A stretch of 64,000 nt of DNA from Gymnothorax reevesii. Its lineage: Eukaryota > Chordata > Actinopteri > Anguilliformes > Muraenidae. Where the stretch lies: assembly GCA_029721435.1 (NCBI GenBank), contig CM056586.1, forward strand, positions 71,963,607 to 72,027,606. The letters run 5' to 3'. Numbering within the stretch: position 1 is the stretch's first letter; the number at the start of each line of letters is the position of its first letter. The notes below the pieces were generated by a model. The model was given only the letters and a program-made list of their open reading frames with translations, ran no database searches and was not told the origin of the DNA. Shown here one piece after another: positions 10,901-21,700 of the stretch. The translations under genes were made by a program, and so were the position numbers.

Positions 10901-13900
10901 TTTCTTGAAAACCACATTATGATTACAATCTCCAGCTGACGTCAGCAGTTTCAAATCACATCAATAGTCAAGTGTTTTACCTCATTACTCCCCATAATTT
11001 CCCCCATTCCTACTTTTTTTAGGATGCATTGCAGGCCTGAATGGCAGAAATTGATGTATATTTACAAATATCCCTTTTTTTTTTTTTTTTTTGCGCAAAA
11101 ATCTTAAAGACCTTGTTTTCATACTGAATGAAATGAATTTCAATTTTATGATGAAGTAAATTTAAAAATCACTTCTTTCTGTTTTATGTACACTTTCCAT
11201 ACTATACCAACTTTTTTGAGTTGGGGTTCTAATGGGGCTTATTTTAACTCCAAATTTGTGCTGCTGTTTTCATTACTAATACATTTTGGGCTCTATCTTA
11301 CACACAGAATAAAGCACCACCAAGCATTATGTAAGTGCCCATGCTAGTTTAAGACCGATGCAGTGGTCATTTTTCCCTCCAATGCCCACATTGTTCAAAT
11401 AGCTAATGTACTTGCGACAATCTGAGTGCTCGAGGGCATGTTTCTCACAATGAAGCGTGATTAGCCAGACTTCACTCATTGCTAACCTGAAGCAGCAGAA
11501 TTAAGATATACTTTATTGAACCCCGTGGGGCAATTTGTCCTCTGCATTTGACCCAGCCTATAGTTAGGAGCAGTGGGCAGCCACAGAGCAGCGCCGGGGA
11601 CCAACTCCAGTTCTAAAGCCAGTACCTTGGTCAGGGGCACTGGTCGGAGTGTTTGCGAACATGCACATGCACAGAATGACCCCAGGCTAGATTTGAACCC
11701 ACAACCTTCTTGCTGGGAGGTGGTAGTGCTGACCACAGTCCCCTTTGCCTGATTTAAACAACTAAAGCCGCTCTGCTTTAAACTGTTACTTCAGGAGAGA
11801 ACAAAATCATTTTAATTAAGAAAAAGGGTCAGCACAGCCGACACCCCCTTTCAAACCTTCAACTTGTTTGATAACAGGGCGAACAAATATGATGAATTAT
11901 TTTATTCTTCAATTTTTCCTCTGAATAATTTAAAAAAAAGAAACTGAAATCCATAAGTTCTTCCCAGTTTTGTCTTCAAATAGGCAATTGGAATAGTAAA
12001 TAAACTAACATCAGAAAACTTTTTTTTTTAGCTTTTACTGTCATATCAATGATATCTGCCCCAACTGCGCTGCAAAGTATTATCTTTGGCCAGACATGAG
12101 GGTAGGGGTAAGGGTAGCTAAAAGCATGGAAGTTGTTTTCTGGTTTTAATTTACTATCAATTCTAGTGGCATATTTGAATACGACCACATAGAAAAGCAT
12201 GTAAACGGTTTGTTTCCTCTCTTAATTCACATGTAAAACAGAAAAACAAAATAATTCACTGTATATTTGTGAATCCTGCTTTCAAACAAGTTACAGTACT
12301 TGGACCACCTTCGCAAGAGTAGAGCAGTTTCCTTTGCAGAAAACCTTTTCAACTACTTGACAAAGTCCTCACATCAATTTACCAAAGAACAAGCGTCCCT
12401 GGCGTTCAACGGGAATAATTTATCTCACGTTCCACCCAAAACACGCCTATGAATAATGAAGCCGAAGCGCAGCCCCGCTGAACCACGCGCCTCGCTATGC
12501 ACGGATTATTTGGTGTTAAACCAGCAGAAGTGGACCTGGACACGCGCCAAATGCGCTCGTGCCACGCGCTTCAGACCGCGCGCACAGGTCGCTAAAGCAG
12601 CGCCCCTTGCTTATTTTTGTTTGGAATTCAATTATCAAACACTATTAAAAGACAGAAAAAGAACGAAGACTTACCATAATTATAATTATTCCTTACATAC
12701 GTCCTCTGGGCAAGTCTTACGGTCTTACATTTGCAGTGTTCTATGTAACACAAATGAGTAAACACGTTATTTTTCGTATTACTATTAACAATAATGTCAA
12801 CACTTACAATGCAAATGTTTCTAGTACTACCACTACAATAATAATAATAATAATGATGAAATGGATTCAAACACAATGCTACAGACTCAAGACATTTTTT
12901 ATTTTAAATGACGGTAGACTCTGATTCAGTCGAAGACGGAAAGTGAACGGCAGACTGTATCCATGACAGGAGAATTACCAGGATCGGAGGTCCTGCAGTT
13001 GATATTGCGAGAATCCACTGCGAAGTCTGAAGATGACTCAAAATCTAATAGATAAAAAGGTCAGGTTTTGACGAAGCAGACAAGGTAGAGCTACAAACGA
13101 CAATCTCACCGATCAGTTCTTCTTATAAAACATGGCATTCAATGAACGGTGCTTTATTCAATTCACAACTCTGCAGTGTAGAAAGACACCACTACCATTT
13201 TAAGCAAAACAAACAAAAAAAAAAGAAGCTTCAAGTAATTGAGTGCTTATTAGCCATTTCAGTTTCCTTACCTGGTGGGCATTTTGAGAAGTCTTGGTAA
13301 TAAGGGTTATCTTGTGAAAACACAATAATAAAAAAGTAAAAGCACATTTGTTTGAATGTACAAGCGCACTTTCAGAAATAAAAATGGTAACATCCAAGTA
13401 ATTAGATAAGAAGGCTCATTACATTTCCACATGCAGCAACGTGCAAACGTAGGCTATACAGTAGTGAATTGGTTACTATATTTACCCGGTCCATCTGCCT
13501 TCACTATAGCCTCCGGCGAAATGCAAACACCCCTGTCGTACACTGGCAGCTCTTCGCAGGCCAGGCTCTCAGGCCACGAGTGGTTGTATTTCTGCATAAT
13601 GGGTTCACAGCCAGCCTTTGCCCTCTCGCACACAGATTTACAAGGCTTGATCGGATCGTGATGGAAGTCAATGGTGCAGATCGGCGCGTACATCGCACAC
13701 AGGAAAAACAGCAAATCCTCGCTACACTGTGTGCCCAACAGCCCCTCGAACTGCTCAATAGCCAGGACTGCGTTCGCTTGCGTGCTGTGATGAAGATGAT
13801 TCGGCATCTTCGTCATGTTCCACGGCATCGACTTGCACATCGGAATCCGGACGGGCTCACACGCCGCTGCTGTTGAGCAGGGAATGTCAATGAAGCAAGC

Positions 13901-13939
13901 AACTGCGAGGAAAGTTATGTACATTTCGTAAGAGAACAT
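1872..13939 (-). CDS. frzb: Secreted frizzled-related protein 3 (FRZB), complete six-exon gene
   Basis: CDS join(1872..1946, 6884..6947, 7550..7754, 12675..12740, 12979..13026, 13486..13939), 912 nt, 303 residues. The family encodes secreted Wnt antagonists that bind Wnt through a Frizzled-type cysteine-rich domain. Seen: a short hydrophobic signal peptide ending near STAAA, a CRD with all ten cysteines and two N-glycosylation sequons (NMT, NHS), then a netrin-like domain with the CKC and GCLCPP motifs, and a basic tail. All six exons join in phase with GT/AG borders. I chose the ATG at 13937-13939 because it is the first in-frame ATG and has A at -3; an in-frame ATG at 13922-13924 is the alternative (298 residues). 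The open frame runs further upstream but without ATG. The C-terminal tail is shorter than I recall for mammals, and one netrin-domain cysteine position is Asn. Identity is firm from near-continuous match to the known family and from synteny with nckap1. Confidence 0.96.
4311..4520. repeat. Interspersed repeat, same family as the element at 32594-34032
   Basis: Shares with 32594-32770 the ordered motifs GACAACAATTAGTCCTGGCT, TTTCCTTTATTGACAC, ATGCGATCTAA and ACATTCAGTACAG-like sequence. No coding capacity is visible. It looks like one end of a DNA-transposon or MITE family. Confidence 0.75.
6470..6690 (+). repeat. LINE 3'-end remnant
   Basis: Contains AAGGGGTAGGATCAAATAAG, CTTCTTCCTACTCCTTTTCG and an AATAAAG near the end, the layout of the 3' UTR of fish L1/Tx1-like LINEs. 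A copy in the opposite orientation lies near 24660-24780. The family name is from memory and not verified. Confidence 0.6.
6884..6947 (-). CDS. frzb: frzb exon 5
   Basis: A 64-nt exon encoding [20 protein letters not shown] plus Lys, the end of the netrin-like domain. Acceptor is TTCTTCCAG|G and donor TTAAG|GTAATG. It leaves in phase 0, matching exon 6. Confidence 0.95.
6948..7549 (-). other. frzb intron 4
   Basis: 602-bp intron between exons 4 and 5. No further exon, RNA gene or clear repeat seen. Confidence 0.8.
7550..7754 (-). CDS. frzb: frzb exon 4 (netrin-like domain core)
   Basis: A 205-nt exon carrying the core of the netrin-like domain, including [21 protein letters not shown] and [15 protein letters not shown]. 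Acceptor is TTTTCACAG|TA and donor CCAG|GTACTG. At the position where mammalian FRZB, as I recall it, has Cys in KTKCHD, this fish has Asn (RSRNHD). Confidence 0.96.
9060..10660 (-). mobile_element. Second Tc1-like element nested in the first
   Basis: Inverted ends share GATTAAATGTTTCAGATCAT and TGTGAAAAAA-CAATTGCCTCC at 9211-9233, opposed to GGAGGCAATTACTTTTTTCACA at 10511-10532. The minus-strand frame at 9316-9591 preserves a decayed transposase C-terminus: QQYNDP where the family has QQDNDP, then AKIPLQ near the end. The catalytic Asp is therefore changed to Tyr. A further insertion with GC-rich CCGCCGCCG and repeated 'attention' motifs occupies about 9780-10400. Confidence 0.7.
9780..10400. 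repeat. Non-coding repeat inserted in the nested Tc1 copy
   Basis: Interrupts the Tc1-like sequence. It has two diverged direct copies of a unit with CCGATTGACCT-AAAT-AAGT-CAAATGAA (about 10140 and 10290), a GCC triplet run near 9911, and a CTCF-like core at 10230-10243. It looks like a short non-autonomous element; class unknown. Boundaries are approximate. Confidence 0.5.
11503..11745 (-). repeat. Retroposon 3'-tail copy A
   Basis: Shares CTTTATTGAAC, GGGGCAATTTGTCCTCTGCA, AGGAGCAGTGGGCAGCCACA and GGGGACCAACTCCAGTTCTA with 18496-18656. The minus-strand end GGTTCAATAAAGTA resembles a LINE/SINE 3' terminus, so orientation is minus. A very common fish repeat type; exact family not determined. 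Confidence 0.75.
12675..12740 (-). CDS. frzb: frzb exon 3 (start of netrin-like domain)
   Basis: A 66-nt exon encoding [20 protein letters not shown] and the following Tyr, the start of the netrin-like domain. Acceptor is CATAG|AA and donor TATG|GTAAGT, a near-consensus donor. It enters and leaves in phase 1. Confidence 0.95.
12979..13026 (-). CDS. frzb: frzb exon 2 (linker)
   Basis: A 48-nt exon encoding [16 protein letters not shown], the linker between CRD and netrin-like domain; the NCR motif matches the family. Acceptor is TTCAG|AC and donor CCTG|GTAATT; both sides are phase 1, so exon 1 and exon 3 join exactly. It is too short to be found by ORF length and rests on splice phase plus family match. 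Confidence 0.92.
13486..13939 (-). CDS. frzb: frzb exon 1 (signal peptide and cysteine-rich domain)
   Basis: Encodes the start codon, signal peptide and the whole Frizzled CRD, with motifs such as [16 protein letters not shown] and [10 protein letters not shown]. The donor is G|GTAAATA after 13486, leaving phase 1; the split codon becomes Asp (GAC) with exon 2. The 5' UTR and transcription start, at higher coordinates, were not identified. Confidence 0.96.
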
Positions 13940-15675
13940 TCTGGAAAGTATTGCTTTTCGATTGAATCTCGAGCTGATCAACGCCTTGATTAATCAAAAC
14001 GACTAAAACAAGTAGAACATTTAGATCTTAGTTGATTTTAGTATATATTTTTAAATCTAATTGAGCTGCACATTTGCACAATACTGCTGATGTTCAATGC
14101 TCCTGTTCATCCTCCGTTTGTTTGGAAAAAGCGCACCGAAGTCGCTGAATGAATAACTGAAAAAGTCAGGGCTTTGGTGTGTTGCATTAGTTTCTTATTC
14201 CTTCAAGTCCATAGAGTTCAGGGAAGGGACTGACGGGCGCCCGCTCTCACGTCCTGCCATTCCTCCACTCACTGACTTAACTCTTAGGGACGAGCCTCTT
14301 CGGCTGCCAAGTCTCCATCAGGCCCGACCCTCCTCGTACACATGCCATAAACGAAGCAAACAATGTCCTTTAAAATCGCTGTTTGAAATCTTACGTTTAA
14401 ATTTTACGCCACCAAGTGAAAATGTATTGTATTGGTAGGCCTACTTGAATTTCTGTAGTAATTCGGTTTTAAAGCCAATTCCCGTCACTGTAGATAAGGT
14501 TACACAAATACTAGGACGGAGGTATGAATTGCTGAACAATGGGCTAGTCCTGAACTTCAGCAGGTAAAAATCAAACTGATTTAAAAGCAAAAATAGTCCA
14601 CTTTTCAATAAGAGCCAACATCCGTCCAGAATGATCAAGTACGGGGACACTCTGAAGAACATCCCACCCCATCATGCGGCTCAGAAACTCGCCTGAGGGG
14701 TGTACTTTGGTGAATGTCTGTGCATCGCTTTAACGTGGGAAAAACATTGCCAGGGAATCACCGTTTTCACTACCTTCCCACGGCGTGCATCTCCAAGTGA
14801 CTGAAATCTATTCCATTTGCTTAGATGCCCTGAGAATTCATCAATTCACGACTTCCATCTCCGCTTCTTTATTAAAGGAACAATATTATATCGTATTTCT
14901 AAATCAGTTTTGCGCAAACAAGAAGCAGACCATGGGTATTACTCATGTTTATTTAAGTCATGGAAGTTACACAGGAATTTCCAAAATTGAAAACATACAA
15001 AATGTGGTCAAGGGAGAACGCTTTACAAACATTCAATAAATATGCAAGGATGTTTATTATACCGAACAGACTGGTACAATGGGCATGTTAATGCCAGCAC
15101 GGCATCATGATTTAGTTAAAAAAATTATACTATGCTTTATACAAACACCGTCTGCGGTCAAAAATTTCGTGTAGTTTCCACCAATTTGTACCATTTCCAA
15201 ACCAAATGAAATGCTGCAGTGAGTGTTATTTGGCCAGTATTTCAGAAAATGCAAGTTTAAAAAAAGATACAAGTTCACAAAAGTGCACATAAATCACAGA
15301 TAAAATCTAAAAATGGCATTATAAGAAAAATCCAAGAGTATTATTGAAACATTTTCAATAAACAAGCAAAATTCTCTGCATGATTGTAGATGTTTAAAGT
15401 CCACTCCCCATTAGATTTTTTTCACATATTTCTCAAGTATAGAAACCAAAACTATCCCCAATTTTTTTATTTAGTAGTGTAATTCCAGTAAATTAAGCTT
15501 ATGAGTTAAGGTTATAGAAAAGAAGTAATTAATGCAACTGAAAATATGAGAAGTTCCAATCCAGGAAAAAAAAAAAAAAAAAAAAAACAACCGTTGCAAA
15601 ACAAACCTATGATGGTCTGTGTTCTAAAGACCTTTGTTCTTGACTATATGCACATTAGTTTCATTTGAACAACAT
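13940..15675 (-). other. Intergenic region: nckap1 3' UTR and frzb promoter/5' UTR
   Basis: Both genes point the same way. The high-coordinate part must hold the nckap1 3' UTR, with minus-strand AATAAA hexamers at 15466-15471, 15053-15058, 14948-14953 and 14868-14873. The part next to 13939 must hold the frzb 5' UTR and promoter; I see no unambiguous TATA box or CpG island. A poly-A run lies near 15569-15588. No further gene supported. Confidence 0.65.
15569..15588 (+). repeat. Poly-A run
   Basis: About 20 A on the plus strand, i.e. poly-T in the nckap1 3' UTR sense, just downstream of the stop codon. Confidence 0.85.
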
Positions 15676-15792
15676 TTATGCAGAAGATGCAATACTCTGC
15701 TTGTAGACAGCATGGTAGGCGTTTCTCAGCAGAACATAAGGGAAACAGGATTCCAGCAAGTCCATGGTGAGAAAAGGGGATTCCTGCACAAT
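15676..15792 (-). CDS. nckap1: nckap1 exon 31 (residues ~1091-1128 and stop)
   Basis: 117 nt coding, [20 protein letters not shown] through KQSIASSA and TGA at 15676-15678. Acceptor CGTCCCAG. The ending SSA is the usual one for NCKAP1. Confidence 0.96.
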   Translation of the reverse strand: MVQESPFLTMDLLESCFPYVLLRNAYHAVYKQSIASSA

Positions 15793-18700
15793 CTGGGACG
15801 AAAATATCAGAAACCACAGACTTATTAGACAGTGGTATGTTTGTCGTCCATCGAAATTTTTTCTTCTTGGTGTTTTTTGCAGTTTTAACATGTATGCATG
15901 TCAGTAAGTGAAGGGTGCAACTACCTGAATTAAACTTGTCTTAACAACTAAATGTAATGCAAAGACTCTGAGGCAGTTTAAACAGCAATAATCCACACGC
16001 TGACATTTTAAAGGACTCACCATGTCAATGAGCAGGTAAACGGATTCCCTGTTCCGCGTCGTCGATTTATCCGTTTCTTGGCCGATCTTCAGCAGGCTGG
16101 ATGAAGCAAGCTGAAACACGGAGGTTACAGCCAAGTACTGAGAGATGATGCATTTCAAAGGAATCATTTAAAGAAATTAAAATATGGCAGAAAAAACAAA
16201 AAAAAAACGTTTGACAGAATTGATCCTGATTCCTGCAGCTAAATGGCCGCCAGACTCAGGAAACATCACATCAAGAATACGGACATAAACCACATCCAGT
16301 TAGGAGCAAAATTACTGGCACACCAGGTAAAAATAAAGAAAATAGGCGTGCAATGCACGGAATACCCCTCAGCCCGATGTCAAAGTTTTTGGAGACGCCC
16401 AACCGCACGAAGGATAGCAATACCCCGTCAGCCTATAGGGCTGAGGGGAAAAAAGGCTACATAATAAACGTATCATTAATTATGTATCATTAAAAAAAAG
16501 AATGTTCCAATGTGTGGGAAAAGTGCTTTTATGGGAAAACAATGTAAGTTTGTTTCAATATGTTGTTTAAGGATGTTTGATTAAGTTATCTATTTTTTGG
16601 ATTATAGCTGTCATAATTATAATTAAAATGAAAATTAAGCAAAAAAAAAAAAAACCCTATCAATTTAAGTTAATTTCCTTCGGAAAAAAATATTTTTATT
16701 CCATCATTCCAATACTTTCCATTTCACCAGGGGGTGATTCCATGGGAAAGTGCCTGAGATCAGCACTGCTCCCCAGGCCATGGTATTTACGATCTCTCAA
16801 ACAGTGAGCCCAGTTATTTACCTGATGCACAGCGACACCAGGCACAACACTTGTGTCGTTACTAGTTTTAGACTGATGCAGATATCATTTTCCTGCCTAG
16901 TGCCCACATTGTTTCAATAGCAAATGTGCTCAGGCAAATCTGTGTGCCCATGGGTTTTGGTTGTAAAATGAGGTGTGCTCCGGGGCATTGTTGGGGCATC
17001 GCTATTTTGAGGCAAAGGAAAGCAATTCCCCGGTTGTCCAACAAGACCTGGTCTAAAATCGATAGGCAGTATTTCACTGCTACTTTAAGGATGCACGATT
17101 AAGATAGCAATATGCGCTTGCACACGTGGGTTCACAATGTGCGTAGTTGTTGATGAAGTGAGAAGCTACACACTGCATTAATCAGGGTTATGAGAATTTT
17201 TAACCTAATCAAAAACCATTGAAATCACTTTGAAAGCCGACTGCAAGCCAGCCTGCACAAAACAGTCTGAAATCTAGTGGAAAGCCTCCAGAGGAAAGTA
17301 GAGGCTGTATTAGGCATTTGATACAGTTGATGATGCATTGCTTTTAACAAGGCTTCATAGCATTGGATTTTATGAAACTACATTTAAATGGTTCCAAAGT
17401 TAACAAATGGACAGGCAGATATGTGGTGATTAGTAATGTTGAATCAGATTTATTTTTTTTTTAAACATATTACAAAGGTATCCCTCAAGGCTCAGTTCCA
17501 GGGCCTATTCTCTTCTCTTTATATAGATTAAATTGTTGCTTTTGTGACTGGGTGTAATATACATCATTTTCATGATGGCACCAATTTTTACTCTAATGAG
17601 GATGCCATATATTCTGCAATTAAAACCCTACAATGCTGTTTTAACAAGTTGTATTCAATAACCAAACATTAGTTCTTCATGCAGATAAAACTGAATTCAT
17701 TTTTTTCATCAGAGCTAGAAATATTGATTATGATTATCTCATCATTTCTACTCAGAATGGTACAATTATCTAAAAGGTTATTGAGTACAAATATTTTGGA
17801 ATTTGGATTGATGAAGGTAATGTTTAAATATCATGTGGCTAATCTAATGATCAAATGACGGAAAAAAATTGGTCTCTCATAGGAATAAATTTTTTTTCCT
17901 CTGAACTGTAGAGGGATGCTAATCGCGGAAACATCCTATCGGTATTATGGTGATATTTTATACAGGCCTGCTACAGCTGTGACTCTAAAACCCTTGGGTG
18001 CAGTTTATCACTCAGCACTAAGACTTATTGCTGGTGATAATTAAAATGCTCATCGCTGTGAGCTGAACGCTGTCGTTGAGTGGCCCTCCCTCTCCGTGAG
18101 GCGTGATAGACACTGCAGTTTATTTATTTATAAGGCTCTTACAGCTTTTATACCCCCTTCCATTATTCCATTGCTATCTATTAACATGGGCCCTTACCAA
18201 ACATGCTCAAATGATCGGATCTTGCTGCAGTCGCCGGCTGTTTTCAAGGAGTTTTGATGAAAGTATTTTTTCTTAAATACCGAAGTACTTGCACTTGTAT
18301 CAGAGTACTTCCTGTTAATGCCTAAAGTACTTGTACTTGTATTCAAGTACTTTTCAAAGTTCTTGACCAATCTCTCCCCTAAGTGCTGACAGAGATCAGT
18401 CAAGTACTTGCAAAGTACTTGGACACAAGGACATGTACTCATTATTAGGTATTATTAGGCATTAGGCCTAATGCCTAATATTTGGCATTATTAGGTAGAT
18501 ATGATCTACTTTATTGAACACCATGGGGTAATTTGTCCTCTGCATTTGACCCATCCTATAGTTAGGAGCAGTGGGCAGCCACAGAGCGGCGCCCGGGGAC
18601 CAACTCCAGTTCTAAAGCCAGTTCCTTGGTCAGGGGTACTGGTTGGAGTGTTCCTGTGAGGTAGTGCTCAGATACAAATACAAGTACTATGGTATGTAAA

Positions 18701-21700
18701 AAAAAAAAAAATGCTTGCATACTATTCTCAAAAGTACTTGGACCCAACTCTGTCCTGGAATAATATACAGAATAATTTGAAACTCACTGAATTTTTATCT
18801 GAGATAATTTAAAATTTTTACCTTATTTCACCTCCAGCTGTTCTAGTTTTAATGAATTAATTTTTTTAAAATCTCAACAGCCTAATCTAATCTCATAGTT
18901 TCATTATTTTATTAATCTGATGCATTATTTTTATCCCCCGCTGCGCGATTAGCGCGAAGCGAAGGATATAGCATTGGGCTCCGTCCGTCCGTCTGTCCGG
19001 ACACACAAAATTGAGGTGGCGAGGGATATTGCCATGTTAGTGGCAAACACGTTTTACTTTCTGTTGCTCTTGTTGTCTTATGTTTTTCATTAACAAGATC
19101 CTAGAAACCAGAGACTTAATTGTTTAACTCAAAAATAAATTGGAGTAGATACCTCATTTACAATATAGCCGAGTAAAATAAAGTTTGAATTGAATTGAAT
19201 GGAAGCAAAGGGGAGGACTGACTACATGCTAACGTCTTTCTTCAGATGAGCAGGATGCAGGGGTTTAAAATTAGACAAAATATAAAGAATATATTTAAAA
19301 CTGTAGATTAAAAAAATCTGGCACGGTCGACTGTTTACCAGTGTGTAACATGATCACGTCTTAATTAACTCCAAAATCTTGTCACTTGCCTCAGCTGTAT
19401 GCACCTTATCTTGATTTTATAGTTGCTTGAGAAGTATGACTTACCCCAGCGTATACTTGATAAATACTTTTTTCTGTATAACTCAAGAATTCCAGCCTCA
19501 TTCTGAAAAAGTTGGCATCATGCAAAATGCAAATAAAATCAAGGATTCATTTGAAAATTCCATTTATCCTCTGCTGTATTGAAAACACAACAACTCATCG
19601 TTTGACGCTTTAATTAATGTATTCATTTTATTATTAAAACACTTGCCTTTTTCAAATCCACTGATTGCAACAGATGCCAAAAAACTTGATGCAGGGCAAT
19701 GAGGGTGATGTGACCAGTTGTAATGCTAAGGTGATGTTAAACGGGTGAGCAAACTGTGAGCAAAGAAATACTTCAGTTGACCATCGTCAGTGAACACCAT
19801 TTGCCACTCTATCCACAGCTGCAAGTTAAAGCTTTACTATACCAGTGTCATACTTCAACACTGTCCAAAAGGGCCACCAACTTCTCTGGGATCGGTGTCA
19901 TCTGAGATGGACAATAGCACAATGGAAACCTGTTTGTGGTACACTGAGTCAGCATTTCTAATCATTTCCTGAAAAAACAGCTGCCATGTTCTGCGGACAA
20001 CTATCATGTTATGGGGATGCGTTAGTGCACATGGTACAGGACACATGCAGATTTATGAGGGCACCATGAAGGCAGAAAGATGTGTTTGAATGTATTTGTA
20101 TATATGCTGCCAACAGGACTAGATGTCATCTGCTCCACGGATGTCCCTGCATTTTCCAGCGAGACGACACCAAACCACAGTCTGCATGAATTACAAGTGC
20201 ATGGCTGCTCAAGCGGAGTGGAGGTGCAAGATTGATCTGCCTGCAGCCCTGGTCCGGTCCCTCAGCGACTGCTCAGCCAGACCCCAGGATAACGGAAGAG
20301 AGGAGGAAAATTCTGCCAACTAGACTTGACCAAGAATATAATTCCCAGTCTCACATTCGGTTTCCTCAAAGCCATATTTTGACCCCAGGAAGTTAAAAAT
20401 AACCAAAACTTCCTTCCCATGACATGGCCTAATAATGCAGCGCTCTTCTATTATAACTACTTTGCACCGATAACCAGAAAGAAAGCTGGATTTGTTTAGA
20501 TTGTCGCGCTACCCCTTTGTAATGGCGAACGCCAGACATTCCCGAGGCCCAGAGAAAAGATAAGTTTCGCAACCAAACTGCACACGCCCGGCTATTGACA
20601 GAGCCCCTTTAATGAGAGTGATTCAAAGATATTGAGATGTTACACAGCGGTAAAAGCTCGACTGTACCAACTTTTTGGACTCCTCAGCATTAATCACAAT
20701 ATTTTCAGTAAGCCATAACATTCTCATCAGAATACCAAATTTGTCGTACTGCTTTCAACATAGTAGAGGGTAAATGGAATTTTCATATTGGTTATTTCTG
20801 ATTTTTGTTTCATTTTCAATAATGTGCCAACTTCTTTGGAATTGGGGTTATAAACACGTAGAAAACCATATCACCAGGCATTTCATACTTACAGCCAGAA
20901 ACTCTTTCAGGCGATCTTCGATGCTTCCCTTGTGAATTGTAAACAAGGCAGCAGCTATTTGGTTTATAGCCTTTGCCAGGCAATGAATGTTGTTGCAGTG
21001 CCCTTAAAAATAAACAGATAGGAATCAGAATGTTCAGTCCACTATAACAAAACTAAGTACCTCAATCTTGTAGAATCTGGTTGTGTGACAGAATAATGTA
21101 CCCTTCACTCCAAATTAAACTATTTTGCAAACAAACTGCAGCAACGTTTTGGCATTCATCTGTAATTTATTATACTCCTCCAATAGATCGTCACCTTCAA
21201 TCGCAGGGCTGTACTGTGACATAACATTGCTTGCCAAGGTTGGCATGGAAACAGCAACAAACACCATCAGCAGGCAGGCAATTTTATATTCCTCTTCGGG
21301 ACTGATGTTCTCTGTTGATAAGAAATGAGATGGCTGTCAGAATATCTGGATTTATAACCTCGAACTTGAGGACCGAACAGGAATACCAGTGTGGCTCGGC
21401 TTTTAAACTCAAGACAGTGACCTTAAAGCAATATCAAAATAAAGTCGCACATTTAATAACTCAAGTTAAGGCATGCCTGGGACAACAAATGCAATTTTTA
21501 TTAATATCATTAAAAGATCTGTGAAAACAGTGGGCTTGTGTCCATTCAGACACGACACCCTCCACTGCATCTGTTCAATGGACACACTACACACTGTTGG
21601 CCCCATTTTGACAACCTAAACACTTGGCGAGCACAAGTGCAAGCATTGAACTCCATTCCAGAATTTCGTGGCAGGAAACACTAGCTCAGCTATGGTGCTG

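Larger units (their letters stand above)
8003..11231 (-). mobile_element. Degenerate Tc1-like DNA transposon with nested insertions
   Basis: Ends read TA|CAACCCCAAATCA at 8003 and TGAGTTGGGGTTC|TA at 11231, inverted copies next to TA, the Tc1/mariner target site. The interior 8280-9000 aligns by eye, with many changes, to the minus-strand transposase region of the copy at 30817-32427 (gene end, the TCTTGCTGAAATA motif, the TTAATG-GCCTTCACA stretch). The reading frame is destroyed. A second Tc1-like element at about 9060-10660 has inserted into it, so the total exceeds the usual 1.6 kb. Confidence 0.75.
7755..12674 (-). other. frzb intron 3
   Basis: Nearly 5 kb, mostly nested transposon remnants (8003-11231) and a LINE/SINE tail (11503-11745). 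A short TAA repeat at 12837-12855 lies just outside it, in intron 2. No exon supported. Confidence 0.75.
16111..20892 (-). other. nckap1 intron 29
   Basis: 4.8 kb without exons. Contains a LINE reverse-transcriptase relic (17310-18260), a retroposon tail (18496-18656), a CCGT-rich stretch near 18983-18998 and a Tc1-like relic (19479-20850). Confidence 0.75.

Noticed and set aside
13469..13876. 135-codon plus-strand frame over frzb exon 1
   Set aside because: Antisense shadow of the conserved CRD exon.
13940..13981. Longer frzb N-terminus using the open frame up to 13981
   Set aside because: The codon at 13979-13981 is TTG, not ATG; the first ATG in frame is at 13937-13939.
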